Positions 37,590 to 46,314 are shown, counted from the stretch's first letter. The stretch is 64,000 bases of DNA from Geothrix campi (GCF_024609265.1 NZ_JANHMP010000001.1:1605505-1669504); one strand, 5' to 3'. Translations and numbers: made by a program. The notes: a model not told the origin generated them from the sequence alone.

Positions 37590-38465
37590 TCAGATCCCCG
37601 CATCCTCGCGGCTGATGCGGGAGAGCGCGGCCAGGTCCTGGTCGCCGTAGCCCTTGGCCACGGCTGCCAGCAGGCGGTCCCGCAGGAAGCTGGTGATGGG
37701 CAGGGGCGCCTGGTAGGCCTCCGCAGCGCGGAGGGCCAGGCTCACATCCTTGAGGGCCAGCCGCAGCGCGAAGCCCGCGGGTTCGAAGTCGCCCCGCACC
37801 ACGGCCCCTCCGTAGGCATCGGCCAAGGGCGATTTCAGCAGGGCCGTGTTCAGGATCTTCAGGGTGGTCTCCGGCGCCACGCCCGCCTTCTCGCCAAAGG
37901 CGAAGGCTTCGCTCAAGGCCTCCACGGCGGTGATGAGGAGGCCGTTCCCCGCCAGCTTCATGGCGTGGGCCGTGGAGGCCCGCTCGCCCAGGGGGAAGAC
38001 GCCCTGCCCCAGGGCCTCGAACAGGGGCTGGCAGCGGGCCACCTGCTGCTCCGGGCCGGCGGCCAGGATCCAGAGCTGGCCCGAGGCCGCCGCGGGGGGA
38101 CGCCCGAAGACCGGCGCAGCCACGAAGCCCTGCCCGGCCTCGGCGTGCGCCTCGGCCAGACGCGCCGACGTGGCGATGCCGATGGTGCTCATGGAGACAT
38201 GAACCGCCTCGGGGGCGAGGACCTCCAGCAGACCGCCCGGGCCGAAGGCGAGCGCCTCTTCCGCCCCGTCATCAGCGAGCATGGTCACCGCCAGGTCGGC
38301 GCCTTCGGCGGCTTCCCGCACGGAGGCCGCCACCCGCACCCCCAGGGCTGCGAAGGGCCGGGCCCTGGCCATGTCCCGGTTGAACACCGACAGGTCGAAG
38401 GCGCCCGCCAGTCGGCGCGCCATGGGATCGCCCATCCGTCCCAGACCCAGGAATGCGATGCGCAT
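37590..38465 (-). CDS. NAD(P)-dependent beta-hydroxyacid dehydrogenase family protein
   Basis: A 291-residue enzyme of the 6-phosphogluconate/3-hydroxyisobutyrate dehydrogenase family. The N-terminal dinucleotide motif is FLGLGRMGDPMARRL. The substrate-loop region reads FVAAPVFGRPPAAASGQLWILAAG, and the catalytic Lys is in MKLAGNGLLI near residue 170. Family substrates include 3-hydroxyisobutyrate, tartronate semialdehyde and succinic semialdehyde; sequence alone does not choose among them. GGAGG lies 5 bases before the ATG. ruvX ends 20 bases upstream on the same strand, so the two may be co-transcribed. Confidence 0.87.
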   Translation of the reverse strand: MRIAFLGLGRMGDPMARRLAGAFDLSVFNRDMARARPFAALGVRVAASVREAAEGADLAVTMLADDGAEEALAFGPGGLLEVLAPEAVHVSMSTIGIATSARLAEAHAEAGQGFVAAPVFGRPPAAASGQLWILAAGPEQQVARCQPLFEALGQGVFPLGERASTAHAMKLAGNGLLITAVEALSEAFAFGEKAGVAPETTLKILNTALLKSPLADAYGGAVVRGDFEPAGFALRLALKDVSLALRAAEAYQAPLPITSFLRDRLLAAVAKGYGDQDLAALSRISREDAGI

Positions 38466-38485
38466 GGTCCCTCCGGGTGAAGGTC

Positions 38486-38923
38486 TCAGTCCAGCAGGGT
38501 AGCCGGAATCCCCTTGGCCCGCCGGTCTTCCAGCAATTCACCGAGGATGACAGCCGCCGCGGCGGCATCCAGGAGGAGCTTGCGCTTCTCGGGCTTCACG
38601 CCCCGCTCCCGCAGCAGGCGCTCGGCCTCGGCGCTGCTGAGGTGCTCGTTCGCGAAACGCAGGGGCAGGCCCGTGCGGGCCGCCAGGGCCTCGCCGAAGG
38701 CCCGCGCCGCCGGCGCCGTGGCGCTCTCAACCCCGTCCTTGTGGCGGGGCAGCCCCACCGCCAGGGCCTGCACGCCCTCCTCCTTGCAGAGCCGCGCCAG
38801 GCGGTCCAGCGTGCGCTCCTCCTCCTGGGGCCACACCTCGAAGGGCGAGGCCAGGATCTCCAACTCGTCCGAGAAGGCGAGGCCGATCTTCTTCGTGCCG
38901 TGGTCAATGGCGAGCCAGCGCAT
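38486..38923 (-). CDS. ruvX: putative pre-16S rRNA nuclease / Holliday junction resolvase RuvX (YqgF)
   Basis: A 145-residue RNase H-fold protein. It has LAIDHGTKKIGLAFSD with the first catalytic Asp, VGLPRHKDG, FANEHLSSAEAERLL with the Glu, and LLLDAAAAAVIL with the last Asp. The family processes the 5' end of 16S rRNA; older annotation calls it a Holliday junction resolvase. Its start is only 17 bases from the start of the divergent methyltransferase gene. Confidence 0.93.
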   Translation of the reverse strand: MRWLAIDHGTKKIGLAFSDELEILASPFEVWPQEEERTLDRLARLCKEEGVQALAVGLPRHKDGVESATAPAARAFGEALAARTGLPLRFANEHLSSAEAERLLRERGVKPEKRKLLLDAAAAAVILGELLEDRRAKGIPATLLD

Positions 38924-38940
38924 CCTGCCATCCTAGCCCC

Positions 38941-39420
38941 ATGCCGGTCCGCGTCCTCACCTTCGCCACCGCCCTCGGCCGCCTGCGCCTGGGCTGGACG
39001 GCGGAAGGCATCTGCCGCCTGCGCTTCGTGGACGGCCCCGACCGGGAGGAAGCCCCGCAGGCGCCGGCCTGGATCATGGACGCCGTGCGGCGCCTGATGA
39101 CCCACCTAGCGGGCCAGCCTCAGGACCTCGACGGCATCCCCGTGGATCTGTCAGAGCTGACGCCGTTCCAGCAGAGCGTGGCCCAGGTGCTCCGGTCCAC
39201 CCGACCCGGCCAGACGATCAGCTACGGCGAGGTGGCCCTGCTGGCCGGTCGGCCCGGCGCGGCCCGGGCCGTGGGCCAGGCGGTGAAGGCGAACCCCGTG
39301 CTCATCCTCGTGCCCTGCCACCGCGTGGTGGCCTCGGACGGCCCTGGCGGCTGGAGCGCCTTCGGAACACCGGAGCGCAAGGCGCGGCTCTTGGAACTGG
39401 AGAACCTCACAGCCGGTTGA
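38941..39420 (+). CDS. ogt: methylated-DNA-protein-cysteine methyltransferase
   Basis: A 159-residue alkyl-DNA repair protein that removes O6-methyl groups from guanine in a suicide reaction. The acceptor motif is VPCHRV, preceded by the helix-turn-helix segment with SYGEVALLAGRPGAARAVGQA and followed by GGWSAFGTPERKARLLELE. There is no Ada regulatory domain, so it is the Ogt form. It overlaps the convergent epimerase gene by 14 bases. Confidence 0.93.
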   Translation: MPVRVLTFATALGRLRLGWTAEGICRLRFVDGPDREEAPQAPAWIMDAVRRLMTHLAGQPQDLDGIPVDLSELTPFQQSVAQVLRSTRPGQTISYGEVALLAGRPGAARAVGQAVKANPVLILVPCHRVVASDGPGGWSAFGTPERKARLLELENLTAG

Positions 39421-40066
39421 TGTCCCGCGTCTCAAGCACGGCCTTCGGCGCTCCCTCCAGGCCGGCGTGGAGCATGGCCCGCCCGAGCTGCTCCGTGGTC
39501 GTGAAGCTGTCCGGGGAAAGCAGCTTCAGGATCGGGAAGAAGGGCCCCATGACGCGGTAGAGGATGCGGTACAGCTTCGTGGTGGACTGGATGCCGTGCA
39601 GGGGCCGGATGACGCCGGGACGGAAGAGATACACGGCCTTGAACGGCAGGCGCCGCAGGTCATTTTCGGTCTGCCCCTTCACCCGCGCCCACATGATCCG
39701 GCCCCGCCCGGTGCTGTCCGTGCCTGCGCCGGACACGTAGCTGAAGGTCATGCCCGGGTTGAGCCGGGACAGCACCTGGGCGGCCGCCAGCGTGAGGTCG
39801 TAGGTCACGCGGCGGTACTCGGCTTCGTCCAGGCCCGCCGAGGACACGCCCAGGCAGAAGAAGCAGGCGTCCAGCCCGACCAGATCGCTCTCGACCGGAC
39901 CATAGTCGAGGAAATCCGTATGGACGAGCTCCTTCAGCTTCGCGTGAGTCTGGTTCGTGGGCCGGCGCACGAGGGACACGACCTGGGTCACCCGCGGATC
40001 GAGCAGGCACTCGCGCAGGACGCCCTGGCCGATCATGCCCGTGGCGCCGAACAGCAGGACCTTCAT
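39407..40066 (-). CDS. NAD(P)-binding epimerase/oxidoreductase-like protein
   Basis: A 219-residue atypical SDR. The dinucleotide motif is FGATGMIGQGVLRECL. The middle has VSLVRRPTNQ and CFFCLGVSSAG, and TFSYVSGAGTDSTGRGRIMWARVKGQTE holds a probable Ser/Lys active site without the usual Tyr spacing. Such proteins resemble HTATIP2/YbjT-like NAD(P)-binding proteins of unknown substrate. The ATG at 40066 follows GGGAGG and overlaps the TGA of the hydrolase gene by 4 bases, so it is the third gene of the operon beginning at 42139. Confidence 0.82.
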   Translation of the reverse strand: MKVLLFGATGMIGQGVLRECLLDPRVTQVVSLVRRPTNQTHAKLKELVHTDFLDYGPVESDLVGLDACFFCLGVSSAGLDEAEYRRVTYDLTLAAAQVLSRLNPGMTFSYVSGAGTDSTGRGRIMWARVKGQTENDLRRLPFKAVYLFRPGVIRPLHGIQSTTKLYRILYRVMGPFFPILKLLSPDSFTTTEQLGRAMLHAGLEGAPKAVLETRDINRL

Positions 40067-41124
40067 GGCAGACCTCCCTGGGGGAGCATGGGCCGCCCGT
40101 CCAGCGTGGCACGGATGGGGACTTCGGCCCCGGTCTTCCAGGGCAGTTCGGGCCACCAACGCTGGTGGGGCGGTGCCTCAGGCTCGAAGCCCTCGCCGGG
40201 CCGGGGCACCGCCACTGTGGCGCCGACGGAGCCCGCAGCGGCCAGTACCCGTTCCACGGGTTCCGTCCAACCATGGGCGGCCAGATTGAAGAGGCCCCAG
40301 TGGATGGGGAGAAGCACCCGGCCGCGCACCATGCCGTGGGCCGCCACGGCCTGTTCGGGCCCCAGGTGCCAGTCAGGCCAGGCCGGGTTGTAGGCCCCAG
40401 CCTCGATCATGGCCAGGTCGAAGGGGCCCAGACGCTCGCCGATGTCCGTCAGGCCCGGGAACATGCCCGTGTCGCCGGAGAAGTAGACCCGGTGGCGGGG
40501 GCCGAGGAAGGCGAAGCCACCCCAGAGGGTGCGGTCCTTGTCCCGCAGGCCGCGGCCCGAGGCGTGCCGCGCCGGAGTGAGAACCACCTCCAGCTCGCCC
40601 ACCTGGATTGATTCCCACCAATCCAGCTCCGTGATGCGGGCCGCGGGCACGCCCCAGCGCACGAGGCGGGCCCCCACGCCCAGCGGCACCACGAAGCGCG
40701 TGTCCCAGTCCTTCAGGCGGCGCAGGGTGCCTTCGTCCAGGTGGTCGTAGTGGTCGTGGGAGATGGCCACCACCTGGGGCATCGGCAGCTCCTCCAGGGG
40801 GATGAGGGGCGCGTAGAAGCGGCGCGGTCCGGCCCAGCCGACGGGGGAGGCCCGGCGACCCCACACGGGATCCGTGAGGATGCGCGTGCCATCCACGTCC
40901 AGGTACACCGTGGAATGGCCCAGCCAGGTGGCCCGCAGGCCCGAAGGAGCGGCCGCTTCCAGGTCGGCGCGGGTGGGGTGCGCCACGGGCAGGGGTTCCC
41001 GGGGCGTCGAGTTCCGGTCCCGCCGGAAGAGGCTGCCGACGGCCCCCCAGGGGTCGTTCCAGAGGGTCTGCGGGTTGCGGAAGTGCCCATCGCGCCATTG
41101 AGGGGATTGCGGGGATCGGTCCAT
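40063..41124 (-). CDS. metallo-beta-lactamase-fold hydrolase (NAPE-PLD/UlaG-like)
   Basis: A 353-residue protein from the ATG at 41124, which has AGGAG 8 bases upstream. The core is LGHSTVYLDVDGTRILTDPVWG, the zinc motif SHDHYDHLD, then PARHASGRG, SGDTGMF and a late LPIHWG histidine. This pattern is closest to N-acylphosphatidylethanolamine phospholipase D-like hydrolases. In-frame codons further upstream encode a membrane anchor (VALLFAAAVAGGFWVAG) that relatives often have, so a GTG start at 41205 is a real alternative. It lies between the SDR and epimerase genes in one operon. Confidence 0.83.
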   Translation of the reverse strand: MDRSPQSPQWRDGHFRNPQTLWNDPWGAVGSLFRRDRNSTPREPLPVAHPTRADLEAAAPSGLRATWLGHSTVYLDVDGTRILTDPVWGRRASPVGWAGPRRFYAPLIPLEELPMPQVVAISHDHYDHLDEGTLRRLKDWDTRFVVPLGVGARLVRWGVPAARITELDWWESIQVGELEVVLTPARHASGRGLRDKDRTLWGGFAFLGPRHRVYFSGDTGMFPGLTDIGERLGPFDLAMIEAGAYNPAWPDWHLGPEQAVAAHGMVRGRVLLPIHWGLFNLAAHGWTEPVERVLAAAGSVGATVAVPRPGEGFEPEAPPHQRWWPELPWKTGAEVPIRATLDGRPMLPQGGLP

Positions 41125-41221
41125 GCGGGAACTCCTGAGGAAATCGGGGGAGGAACCGGCGACCCAGAAGCCCCCGGCCACCGCGGCGGCAAAGAGCAGG
41201 GCCACGGTTTTGCGGAGACGG

Positions 41222-42139
41222 TCAGATCGGATAGACCACCCCTGTGCTCTGCTCGGAGTGCCGCCACATCCAGCGCTGGAGGCCCCTGTCCCGGGAGAGG
41301 GCATTGGATTGCACCCGCACGGGCGCCCCCTTCATCTCCAGGAAGCGTGAGGGGCCGAAGTACTCACCGCCCTTCACGGCAGGATCCGTGGCGGCCCGCA
41401 GCAGCGGCTGGGCTCCACCGAAGGCATCCTGGCTCAGCAGGGCCTCCAGGCCCGCGGTCCGGAGCCAGCGGATCCAGCCCGCGTGGCGCTGGAGCTCCGT
41501 CCTCGCCCAGCCGGGGTGGGCGGCCACGGAGCGCGTCGTCGAACCGGCCGCCTCCAGACGGCGCTGCAGCTCATAGGCGAAGAGGAGGTTGGCCAGCTTC
41601 GACTGGCCATAGGCGGCCCAGGCCCGGTAGCCGCCGTCGAAGTGCATGTCATCGGCGTAGATGCGGCCTGAGCGGTGGGCCCCGCTGCTCATGGTCGCCA
41701 CGCGGGAACCTGGGGTGGCCAGCAGGCGCTCCAGCAGAAGGCCGGTCAGCGCGAAGGGACCGAAGTGGTTGGTGCCGATCTGCAGCTCGAACCCGTCCTC
41801 AGTCTTCCCGTAGGGCGGGACCATGACGCCGGCATTGTTGAGGAGCAGGTCCAACCGGTCGAACCGCCCGAGGATCTCAGCGGCCGCCTTCCGTGCGGAG
41901 GCCAGGGAAGCCAGGTCCAGGGCCTGGACTTCCACCCGGGCGCCGGGATGGAGGGCCCGGATGTGCCGCGCCGCCTCCTCGGCCTTGGGCAGGTTCCGGC
42001 AGGCCAGGACCACCGTGGCCCGGCAGGCCGCCAGGATGCGGGCGGCCTCGAAGCCGGTGCCAGAGGTGGCCCCGGTGACCACGGCCACCCGGCCGGTCTG
42101 ATCGGGGATCTGGGCCCAGGTCCAATCTTTTTGCGCCAT
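41222..42139 (-). CDS. short-chain dehydrogenase, retinol dehydrogenase-like
   Basis: A 305-residue SDR of the extended retinol dehydrogenase/protochlorophyllide reductase-like branch. It has TGATSGTGFEAARIL, LLNNAGVM, IGTNHFGPFALTGLLL, a Ser in ATMSSGAH and the catalytic YGQSKLAN. Arg after the cofactor loop (ACRNLPKAEEA) suits NADPH. GGAG sits 6 bases before the ATG at 42139. It opens the operon with the hydrolase and epimerase genes and is divergent from the TetR regulator, its likely controller. The substrate is unknown. Confidence 0.87.
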   Translation of the reverse strand: MAQKDWTWAQIPDQTGRVAVVTGATSGTGFEAARILAACRATVVLACRNLPKAEEAARHIRALHPGARVEVQALDLASLASARKAAAEILGRFDRLDLLLNNAGVMVPPYGKTEDGFELQIGTNHFGPFALTGLLLERLLATPGSRVATMSSGAHRSGRIYADDMHFDGGYRAWAAYGQSKLANLLFAYELQRRLEAAGSTTRSVAAHPGWARTELQRHAGWIRWLRTAGLEALLSQDAFGGAQPLLRAATDPAVKGGEYFGPSRFLEMKGAPVRVQSNALSRDRGLQRWMWRHSEQSTGVVYPI

Positions 42140-42159
42140 GTCGTTCTCCATGATGGGCT

Positions 42160-42218
42160 TGACATATTGACCAATAATGTCAGAAAGCCAATATTGACAA
42201 TTGGACAAATTTTGTCAA
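42160..42218. promoter_or_regulatory. paired operators and promoters between SDR operon and tetR
   Basis: Two related inverted repeats occupy this A+T-rich gap: TGACAT-N11-ATGTCA (42160-42182, with TATTG-AC-CAATA inside) and TTGACA-N13-TGTCAA (42194-42218). TTGACA at 42194 can be a -35 box for tetR, and on the minus strand TTGACA with AATATT 17 bases on suits the SDR operon. They look like TetR sites that shut both directions. Confidence 0.6.
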
Positions 42219-42228
42219 CACTCTTTTC

Positions 42229-42810
42229 ATGGGAAACGAGAAGAAGGCCCGGGTGCTGGCGGCCGCCGAATCCGTGTTCCTGCGGTTCGGCTACCGGCGG
42301 ACCACCATGGGCGACCTTGCGACCGCCGCGGGCATGTCCCGGCCGGCCCTCTACCTGGTCTTCTGCAACAAGGAGGAGGTCTTCGAGGCCGTCCTCCGCG
42401 CCTTCACCGCCCGCACGCTGGAAGAGATCCGGCAAGGCCTGGACGCCCGCCCCACTCCCCTGGAGAAGCTCCGCTTCGCCTTCGACCTCTGGGCCGTGCG
42501 TCCCTTCGGATTCTTCGAGGCCTCACCGGAACTGCGCGAGCCCCTCCACGGCGGCCTCGCCTTCGCCAGGGAGGCCATCGACCAGGCCATCACCACCTTC
42601 GAGGCCGAGCTGGTGGGCATCCTCGCCCCCCTGAGCGAGACAGCGCCTGCGAAAGCGCTTCCCCCCGAACAGATCGCCCGGGTCCTCACCCGCGCCGTCC
42701 ACGGCTTCAAGGAATCTGCCACGAGCTCCGAGGAACTCCGCACCATGATCGACGGGCTGCTGGAGATGGTGCTGGCTTCCCTCCGACCCATTCCGGACGC
42801 CGGTGCCTGA
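42229..42810 (+). CDS. TetR/AcrR-family transcriptional regulator
   Basis: A 193-residue repressor type. The N-terminal helix-turn-helix is ARVLAAAESVFLRFGYRRTTMGDLATAAGMSRPALYLVF, followed by KEEVFEAVLRAF. The C-terminal ligand domain is not family-specific. It is divergent from the SDR operon across a gap with two inverted repeats, so it likely represses that operon and itself. No ribosome site precedes the ATG; the candidate promoter would start transcription at or near the ATG, so the mRNA may be leaderless. Confidence 0.9.
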   Translation: MGNEKKARVLAAAESVFLRFGYRRTTMGDLATAAGMSRPALYLVFCNKEEVFEAVLRAFTARTLEEIRQGLDARPTPLEKLRFAFDLWAVRPFGFFEASPELREPLHGGLAFAREAIDQAITTFEAELVGILAPLSETAPAKALPPEQIARVLTRAVHGFKESATSSEELRTMIDGLLEMVLASLRPIPDAGA

Positions 42811-42834
42811 AGCCGGTCGTCCATACTGGACACG

Positions 42835-43728
42835 ATGACGCGCCCCCTGCCCGATGACCTGCTGAAAGTACCCCACCGCCGGGACGTGCCCTTCGCGCGC
42901 CTCACCACGCTGGGCGTGGGCGGGCTCTGCCGCTGGCTTTTCGAACCCACGACGGAAGGCGAGGCCCAGGCCTTCGTGCGGGCCTGCGCCCGGGAGGGCC
43001 TGCCCTGGCGGGTGCTGGGAGGCGGCTCGAACCTGGTGGTGCTGGGCGATATCGAGATGCCCGTACTGCGCTTGGCCCTGCCGAAGACCGTGCTTCGAGA
43101 GGGCAGCCAGATGACGGCCCCTGCCAGCCACGGCCATATCGCCCTGGCGGAGGCCGCCGCCGCCGCGGGCCTGTCGGGCCTGGAGTTCGCCAGCGGCATT
43201 CCGGGCTCGCTGGGCGGCGCCATCCGCATGAACGCCGGGGCCTATGGCCGCGAGTGGGTGGATGTGCTCGTGCGCTACCGCTTCCTCACGCCCGAGGGCG
43301 AGCTGGTGGAGAAGGCGCCGGAGTCCGGCGAGTTCCGCTACCGCTGGAGCTTCCTGACCGGGGGCCGCGTGGTGCTCTCGGCCACGGCCCAGCTCGCGGA
43401 AGGGGATCCGACCGCCATCCGGGCCCAGGTGGCCGAGTACCGGGCCAAGCGCGGCACCAGCCAGCCACTCTCCAAGCGCAACGCGGGCTGCATCTTCAAG
43501 AATCCGCCGGGCCAGAGCGCCGGCCGCCTCATCGACCAGACGGGGCTCAAGGGCCTGCGCGTGGGTGACGCCGAGGTGAGCCCCGAGCACGCCAACTTTC
43601 TCGTCAACCACGGCCACGCCACCGCCGCCGAGTTCGCCGAGCTGATGGACCAGGTGCGAACGAGGGTGCGGGAAAGGCATGGCGTGGAGCTGGAACCCGA
43701 AGTGGAGATCTGGCGGGAGCACCCTTGA
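42835..43728 (+). CDS. murB: UDP-N-acetylenolpyruvoylglucosamine reductase
   Basis: A 297-residue FAD enzyme that completes UDP-N-acetylmuramic acid in peptidoglycan synthesis. FAD-site motifs are TTLGVGG and VLGGGSNLVV; SGIPGSLGGAIRMNAGAYG follows. The proton-donor position is Cys in KRNAGCIFKNP, a known variant of the usual Ser. The C-terminal Glu region reads ELEPEVEIW. It belongs to the division/cell-wall cluster, but the next cluster gene, ftsQ, begins 2.7 kb further on. A 31-bp piece of its 3' end recurs at 44530 with 28 matches. Confidence 0.95.
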   Translation: MTRPLPDDLLKVPHRRDVPFARLTTLGVGGLCRWLFEPTTEGEAQAFVRACAREGLPWRVLGGGSNLVVLGDIEMPVLRLALPKTVLREGSQMTAPASHGHIALAEAAAAAGLSGLEFASGIPGSLGGAIRMNAGAYGREWVDVLVRYRFLTPEGELVEKAPESGEFRYRWSFLTGGRVVLSATAQLAEGDPTAIRAQVAEYRAKRGTSQPLSKRNAGCIFKNPPGQSAGRLIDQTGLKGLRVGDAEVSPEHANFLVNHGHATAAEFAELMDQVRTRVRERHGVELEPEVEIWREHP

Positions 43729-44560
43729 TCTCCAACGGCCAGCGCCTCGAGATCTGATGGCCAGTTAAGCGGGGTTAGGCCGCCCTCACTGACGGACATA
43801 GCGCAGGTGTGTGGCGGCTGGACCATCAAGAACCTTGTCTATGCGAAACTGCGGCCCGGGCTCGCTTAGGTTCTCGAAGAGACGCCGCCCGCCACCGAAA
43901 AACACGGGTGCCAAGGCGATTTCCAGCTCATCAACGACACCTAGGTTCAGATACTGCTGGATCACATCCGGTCCACCCGCGACACGAATATCACGACTGC
44001 CTGCGGATTCCCGAGCCAGTTCTAGGGCGCGCTCTGGCCCTTCATTGACGAAGTAAAAGGTCGTGCCACCGGGGCGCATCCAGGGCTCGCGTTTCTCATT
44101 GGTAAGAACGTATACCGGTGTGTGAAACGGAGCCTCTTCTGGCCAGGCGCGCTCGCCTTGGTCGAACATCCGCTTGCCCATGATGTTGGCACCGATGCGC
44201 TCGGTGGTCCTGCGAACCAGGTCATTGACCGGTCCGGTTTCTCCTCCTGATTCGAGCTTGAGGAGGTTCTCGCGAAAGTACTGTTGATTGATGAGCCAAG
44301 CCATCAGCGCACCCCACTTGGCACCCCAGTTCTTATACGCGGGATTCTCCATGGTCATTCCTTCCGGCGCCATGTAGCCATCGAGGCTAAGCGCGATGTT
44401 TACAAATACCTTGCTCATGATTTTCCTCTCGTATGTTTAGATGCCATGCAAGCTCGGGATTACGGCAAGGAAAAACTCGTTGAACTCATGATCCGCGTGC
44501 AGAAGAAAGTGCACGCAAACCAAGGCAGGGAGTTGGAATCCGAAGTGGAGATTTGGCGGG
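43687..44560. repeat. 31-bp direct repeats of the murB end flanking a reductase gene
   Basis: 43687-43717 (murB end) and 44530-44560 match at 28 of 31 positions, including CCGAAGTGGAGAT. They are 843 bases apart and enclose the RibD-type gene, as would arise if a segment from another genome had recombined through murB. Confidence 0.7.
43786..44418 (-). CDS. dihydrofolate reductase/RibD C-terminal domain family protein
   Basis: A 210-residue protein of the RibD-C/DHFR-like superfamily. It has VFVNIALSLDGYMAPEG at the start, NIMGKRMFDQGERAW in the middle, and VAGGPDVIQQYLNLGVVDELEIALAPVFFGGGRRLF near the end. Such stand-alone proteins are NADPH-dependent reductases of unknown substrate and do not replace classical DHFR. 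Its base composition is visibly lower in G+C than its neighbours, a sign of recent transfer. AGAGGA precedes the ATG. Confidence 0.87.
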   Translation of the reverse strand: MSKVFVNIALSLDGYMAPEGMTMENPAYKNWGAKWGALMAWLINQQYFRENLLKLESGGETGPVNDLVRRTTERIGANIMGKRMFDQGERAWPEEAPFHTPVYVLTNEKREPWMRPGGTTFYFVNEGPERALELARESAGSRDIRVAGGPDVIQQYLNLGVVDELEIALAPVFFGGGRRLFENLSEPGPQFRIDKVLDGPAATHLRYVRQ

Positions 44561-44565
44561 CCTGA
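44446..44565 (+). pseudogene. murB 3'-end remnant
   Basis: The frame from ATG 44446 gives 39 residues: MQARDYGKEKLVELMIRVQ, then a short stretch ending in RELESEVEIWRA. From EKLVELM onward it aligns with the last 30 residues of the resident MurB (EFAELMDQV ... ELEPEVEIWR). It lacks everything else and cannot be an enzyme. Its codons are A+T-richer than those of murB, so it is not a recent local copy but probably came from another genome together with the adjacent reductase gene. Confidence 0.8.
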
Positions 44566-44575
44566 TGCGCCCTGT

Positions 44576-44983
44576 TCAGGAAGCAGGTTTCCCCTTGGCC
44601 TTGGCACGCCGTGCCTCGCTTTCGCGAATCATCTTGTCCAGGTCCGCTGCCGGCCGGATCTCCCAGGGCCCCATCTTCAGGCCCGGATGGTTCGAGATCA
44701 GGTGGATGGCGTGGTTGAGATCCCTGGCCTCCAGCATCAGGAGGCCGCCCAGCAGCTCCTTGGTCTCGGCATAGGGACCGTCCGTCACGGCCACCTTGCC
44801 ATGCTCGTAGCGCACCATGGTGGCGGTATCCGGGCCCTGCAGCCCCTCCCCGCCGGCCCAGTGGCCGTCCTTCTTCAGGCCCTCATCGTAGGCGAAGCAC
44901 GCGTCGATCATGGCGTTCTGCTCGCCCTGGGAGAGGGTCGACCACTGTTGGACGTCGAGGTATCCGAAGCAGATGTATTTCAT
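44576..44983 (-). CDS. DGPF/YCII-related protein
   Basis: A 135-residue protein of the YCII-related superfamily. The naming motif appears as DGPYAETKELLGG, with a preceding ATMVRYEHGKVAVT strand and an N-terminal MKYICFGYLD. Such DGPF proteins are regularly encoded beside ECF42 sigma factors, as here: the sigma gene ends 83 bases upstream on the same strand. Their biochemical role is unknown. AGGAG is 7 bases before the ATG. The C-terminal tail (EARRAKAKGKPAS) is basic. Confidence 0.9.
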   Translation of the reverse strand: MKYICFGYLDVQQWSTLSQGEQNAMIDACFAYDEGLKKDGHWAGGEGLQGPDTATMVRYEHGKVAVTDGPYAETKELLGGLLMLEARDLNHAIHLISNHPGLKMGPWEIRPAADLDKMIRESEARRAKAKGKPAS

Positions 44984-45066
44984 GGGTGGCTCCTAAGTGG
45001 GGTCGTTCTGACCGCCTTCACACCCTGGTCGTTCGGGGAGGGCTGCTTTCGACAGGGGCCTTCGAA

Positions 45067-46314
45067 TTATTTTTGAAGCTCGGCCATCCGCCGCTCGAGA
45101 AACCGCCGCTCGGGCCCCTGCTGGACGAGCCCGAGGGCCTGGCGGTAAGAGGCGAGCGCCTCTTCCGTCCTGCCCAGACGGCGGCAGAGGTCCGCGCGGA
45201 CCGCGTGCGCCAGGTGGTACTCCGCCATGTCGCGCCGCGCGAGGAGGACGTCGGTGAGGTCCAGCCCGGCCTGAGGGCCGTCCCGCATGGCCACCGCCAC
45301 CGCCCGGTTGAGGTCCACCACGGGTGAAGGCGCAATCCGGGCCAGGAGGGTGTACAACCCGATGATCCGGTCCCAGTCCGTGGCCGAGGCTTCGGCAGCC
45401 TCCGCGTGGACGGCGGCGATGGCGGCCTGAAGCGTGTAGGCGCCCACCCGGCGGGACGCCAGCGCCTGTTCCACCAGCGCCCTCCCTTCGGCCATCAAGG
45501 CCCGGTCCCACCGGGAACGGTCCTGGTCCTCCAGCAGCACCAGGTCACCCTCCGACGTGGCCCGTGCGGCCCTGCGGGACTCCTGCAGCAGCATGAGGGC
45601 GAGGAGGCCCTGCACCTCCGGGTCCGGCAGCAACGCAAGGAGCAGCCGCCCCAGGCGGATCGCCTCGCCCGAGAGATCTGGCCGCGTCAGCACCTCCCCC
45701 GAGGATGCGGAGTAGCCTTCGTTGAACACCAGGTAGATGACCTTCAGCACCGCGTCCAGCCGGTCCGGCAGGTCGGCCCGGCCGGGGATTTCATAGGGAA
45801 TGCCCGCGTCGCGGATCTTCGCCTTGGCGCGGACGATCCGCTGGGCCAGCGTAGATGGAGCGGTGAGGAAGGCCCGGGCGATGGCCTCCGTCGTCAGGCC
45901 GCACACCTCCCGGAGCGTCAGCGCGGTGGAGGCTTCCAGGGACAGGGCTGGATGACAACAGGTGAAGATGAGCCGCAGGCGGTCATCTTCGACGCCTTCC
46001 TCCTCCACCCATTCCGAGGGGCCCTCGTCGGGCAGCTCGGCCAGGGCCTCAAGTGAGGTGCTGAAGCGGGCGGAGCGCCGCAGGCGATCGATCGCCTTGA
46101 AGCGCCCCGTGGACACCAGCCAGGCGCGGGGATGGTCCGGCACCCCGTCCCTGGGCCAGGCTTCCAACGCGGCCGCGAACGCATCATGCATGCCGTCTTC
46201 AGCCAGGTCGAAATCCCTGAGCAGGCGTATCAATGAGGCAAGGATCCGGCGGGACTCCTCCCGGAAGAGCGAATCGAGGAACTCCGGAATGCCCCCGGGG
46301 GCAATCGAGGCCAT
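45067..46314 (-). CDS. RNA polymerase sigma factor, ECF42 group
   Basis: A 415-residue ECF sigma factor with a long C-terminal domain. Sigma2 covers about residues 10-80 ([30 protein letters not shown]) and sigma4 about 115-170 ([36 protein letters not shown]). The remaining 240 residues are the helical, TPR-like extension of ECF42, including [18 protein letters not shown]42 factors lack a dedicated anti-sigma factor and the extension is thought to control activity. GGAGG is 8 bases before the ATG at 46314. It forms a module with the DGPF gene and is divergent from ftsQ. Confidence 0.92.
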   Translation of the reverse strand: MASIAPGGIPEFLDSLFREESRRILASLIRLLRDFDLAEDGMHDAFAAALEAWPRDGVPDHPRAWLVSTGRFKAIDRLRRSARFSTSLEALAELPDEGPSEWVEEEGVEDDRLRLIFTCCHPALSLEASTALTLREVCGLTTEAIARAFLTAPSTLAQRIVRAKAKIRDAGIPYEIPGRADLPDRLDAVLKVIYLVFNEGYSASSGEVLTRPDLSGEAIRLGRLLLALLPDPEVQGLLALMLLQESRRAARATSEGDLVLLEDQDRSRWDRALMAEGRALVEQALASRRVGAYTLQAAIAAVHAEAAEASATDWDRIIGLYTLLARIAPSPVVDLNRAVAVAMRDGPQAGLDLTDVLLARRDMAEYHLAHAVRADLCRRLGRTEEALASYRQALGLVQQGPERRFLERRMAELQK

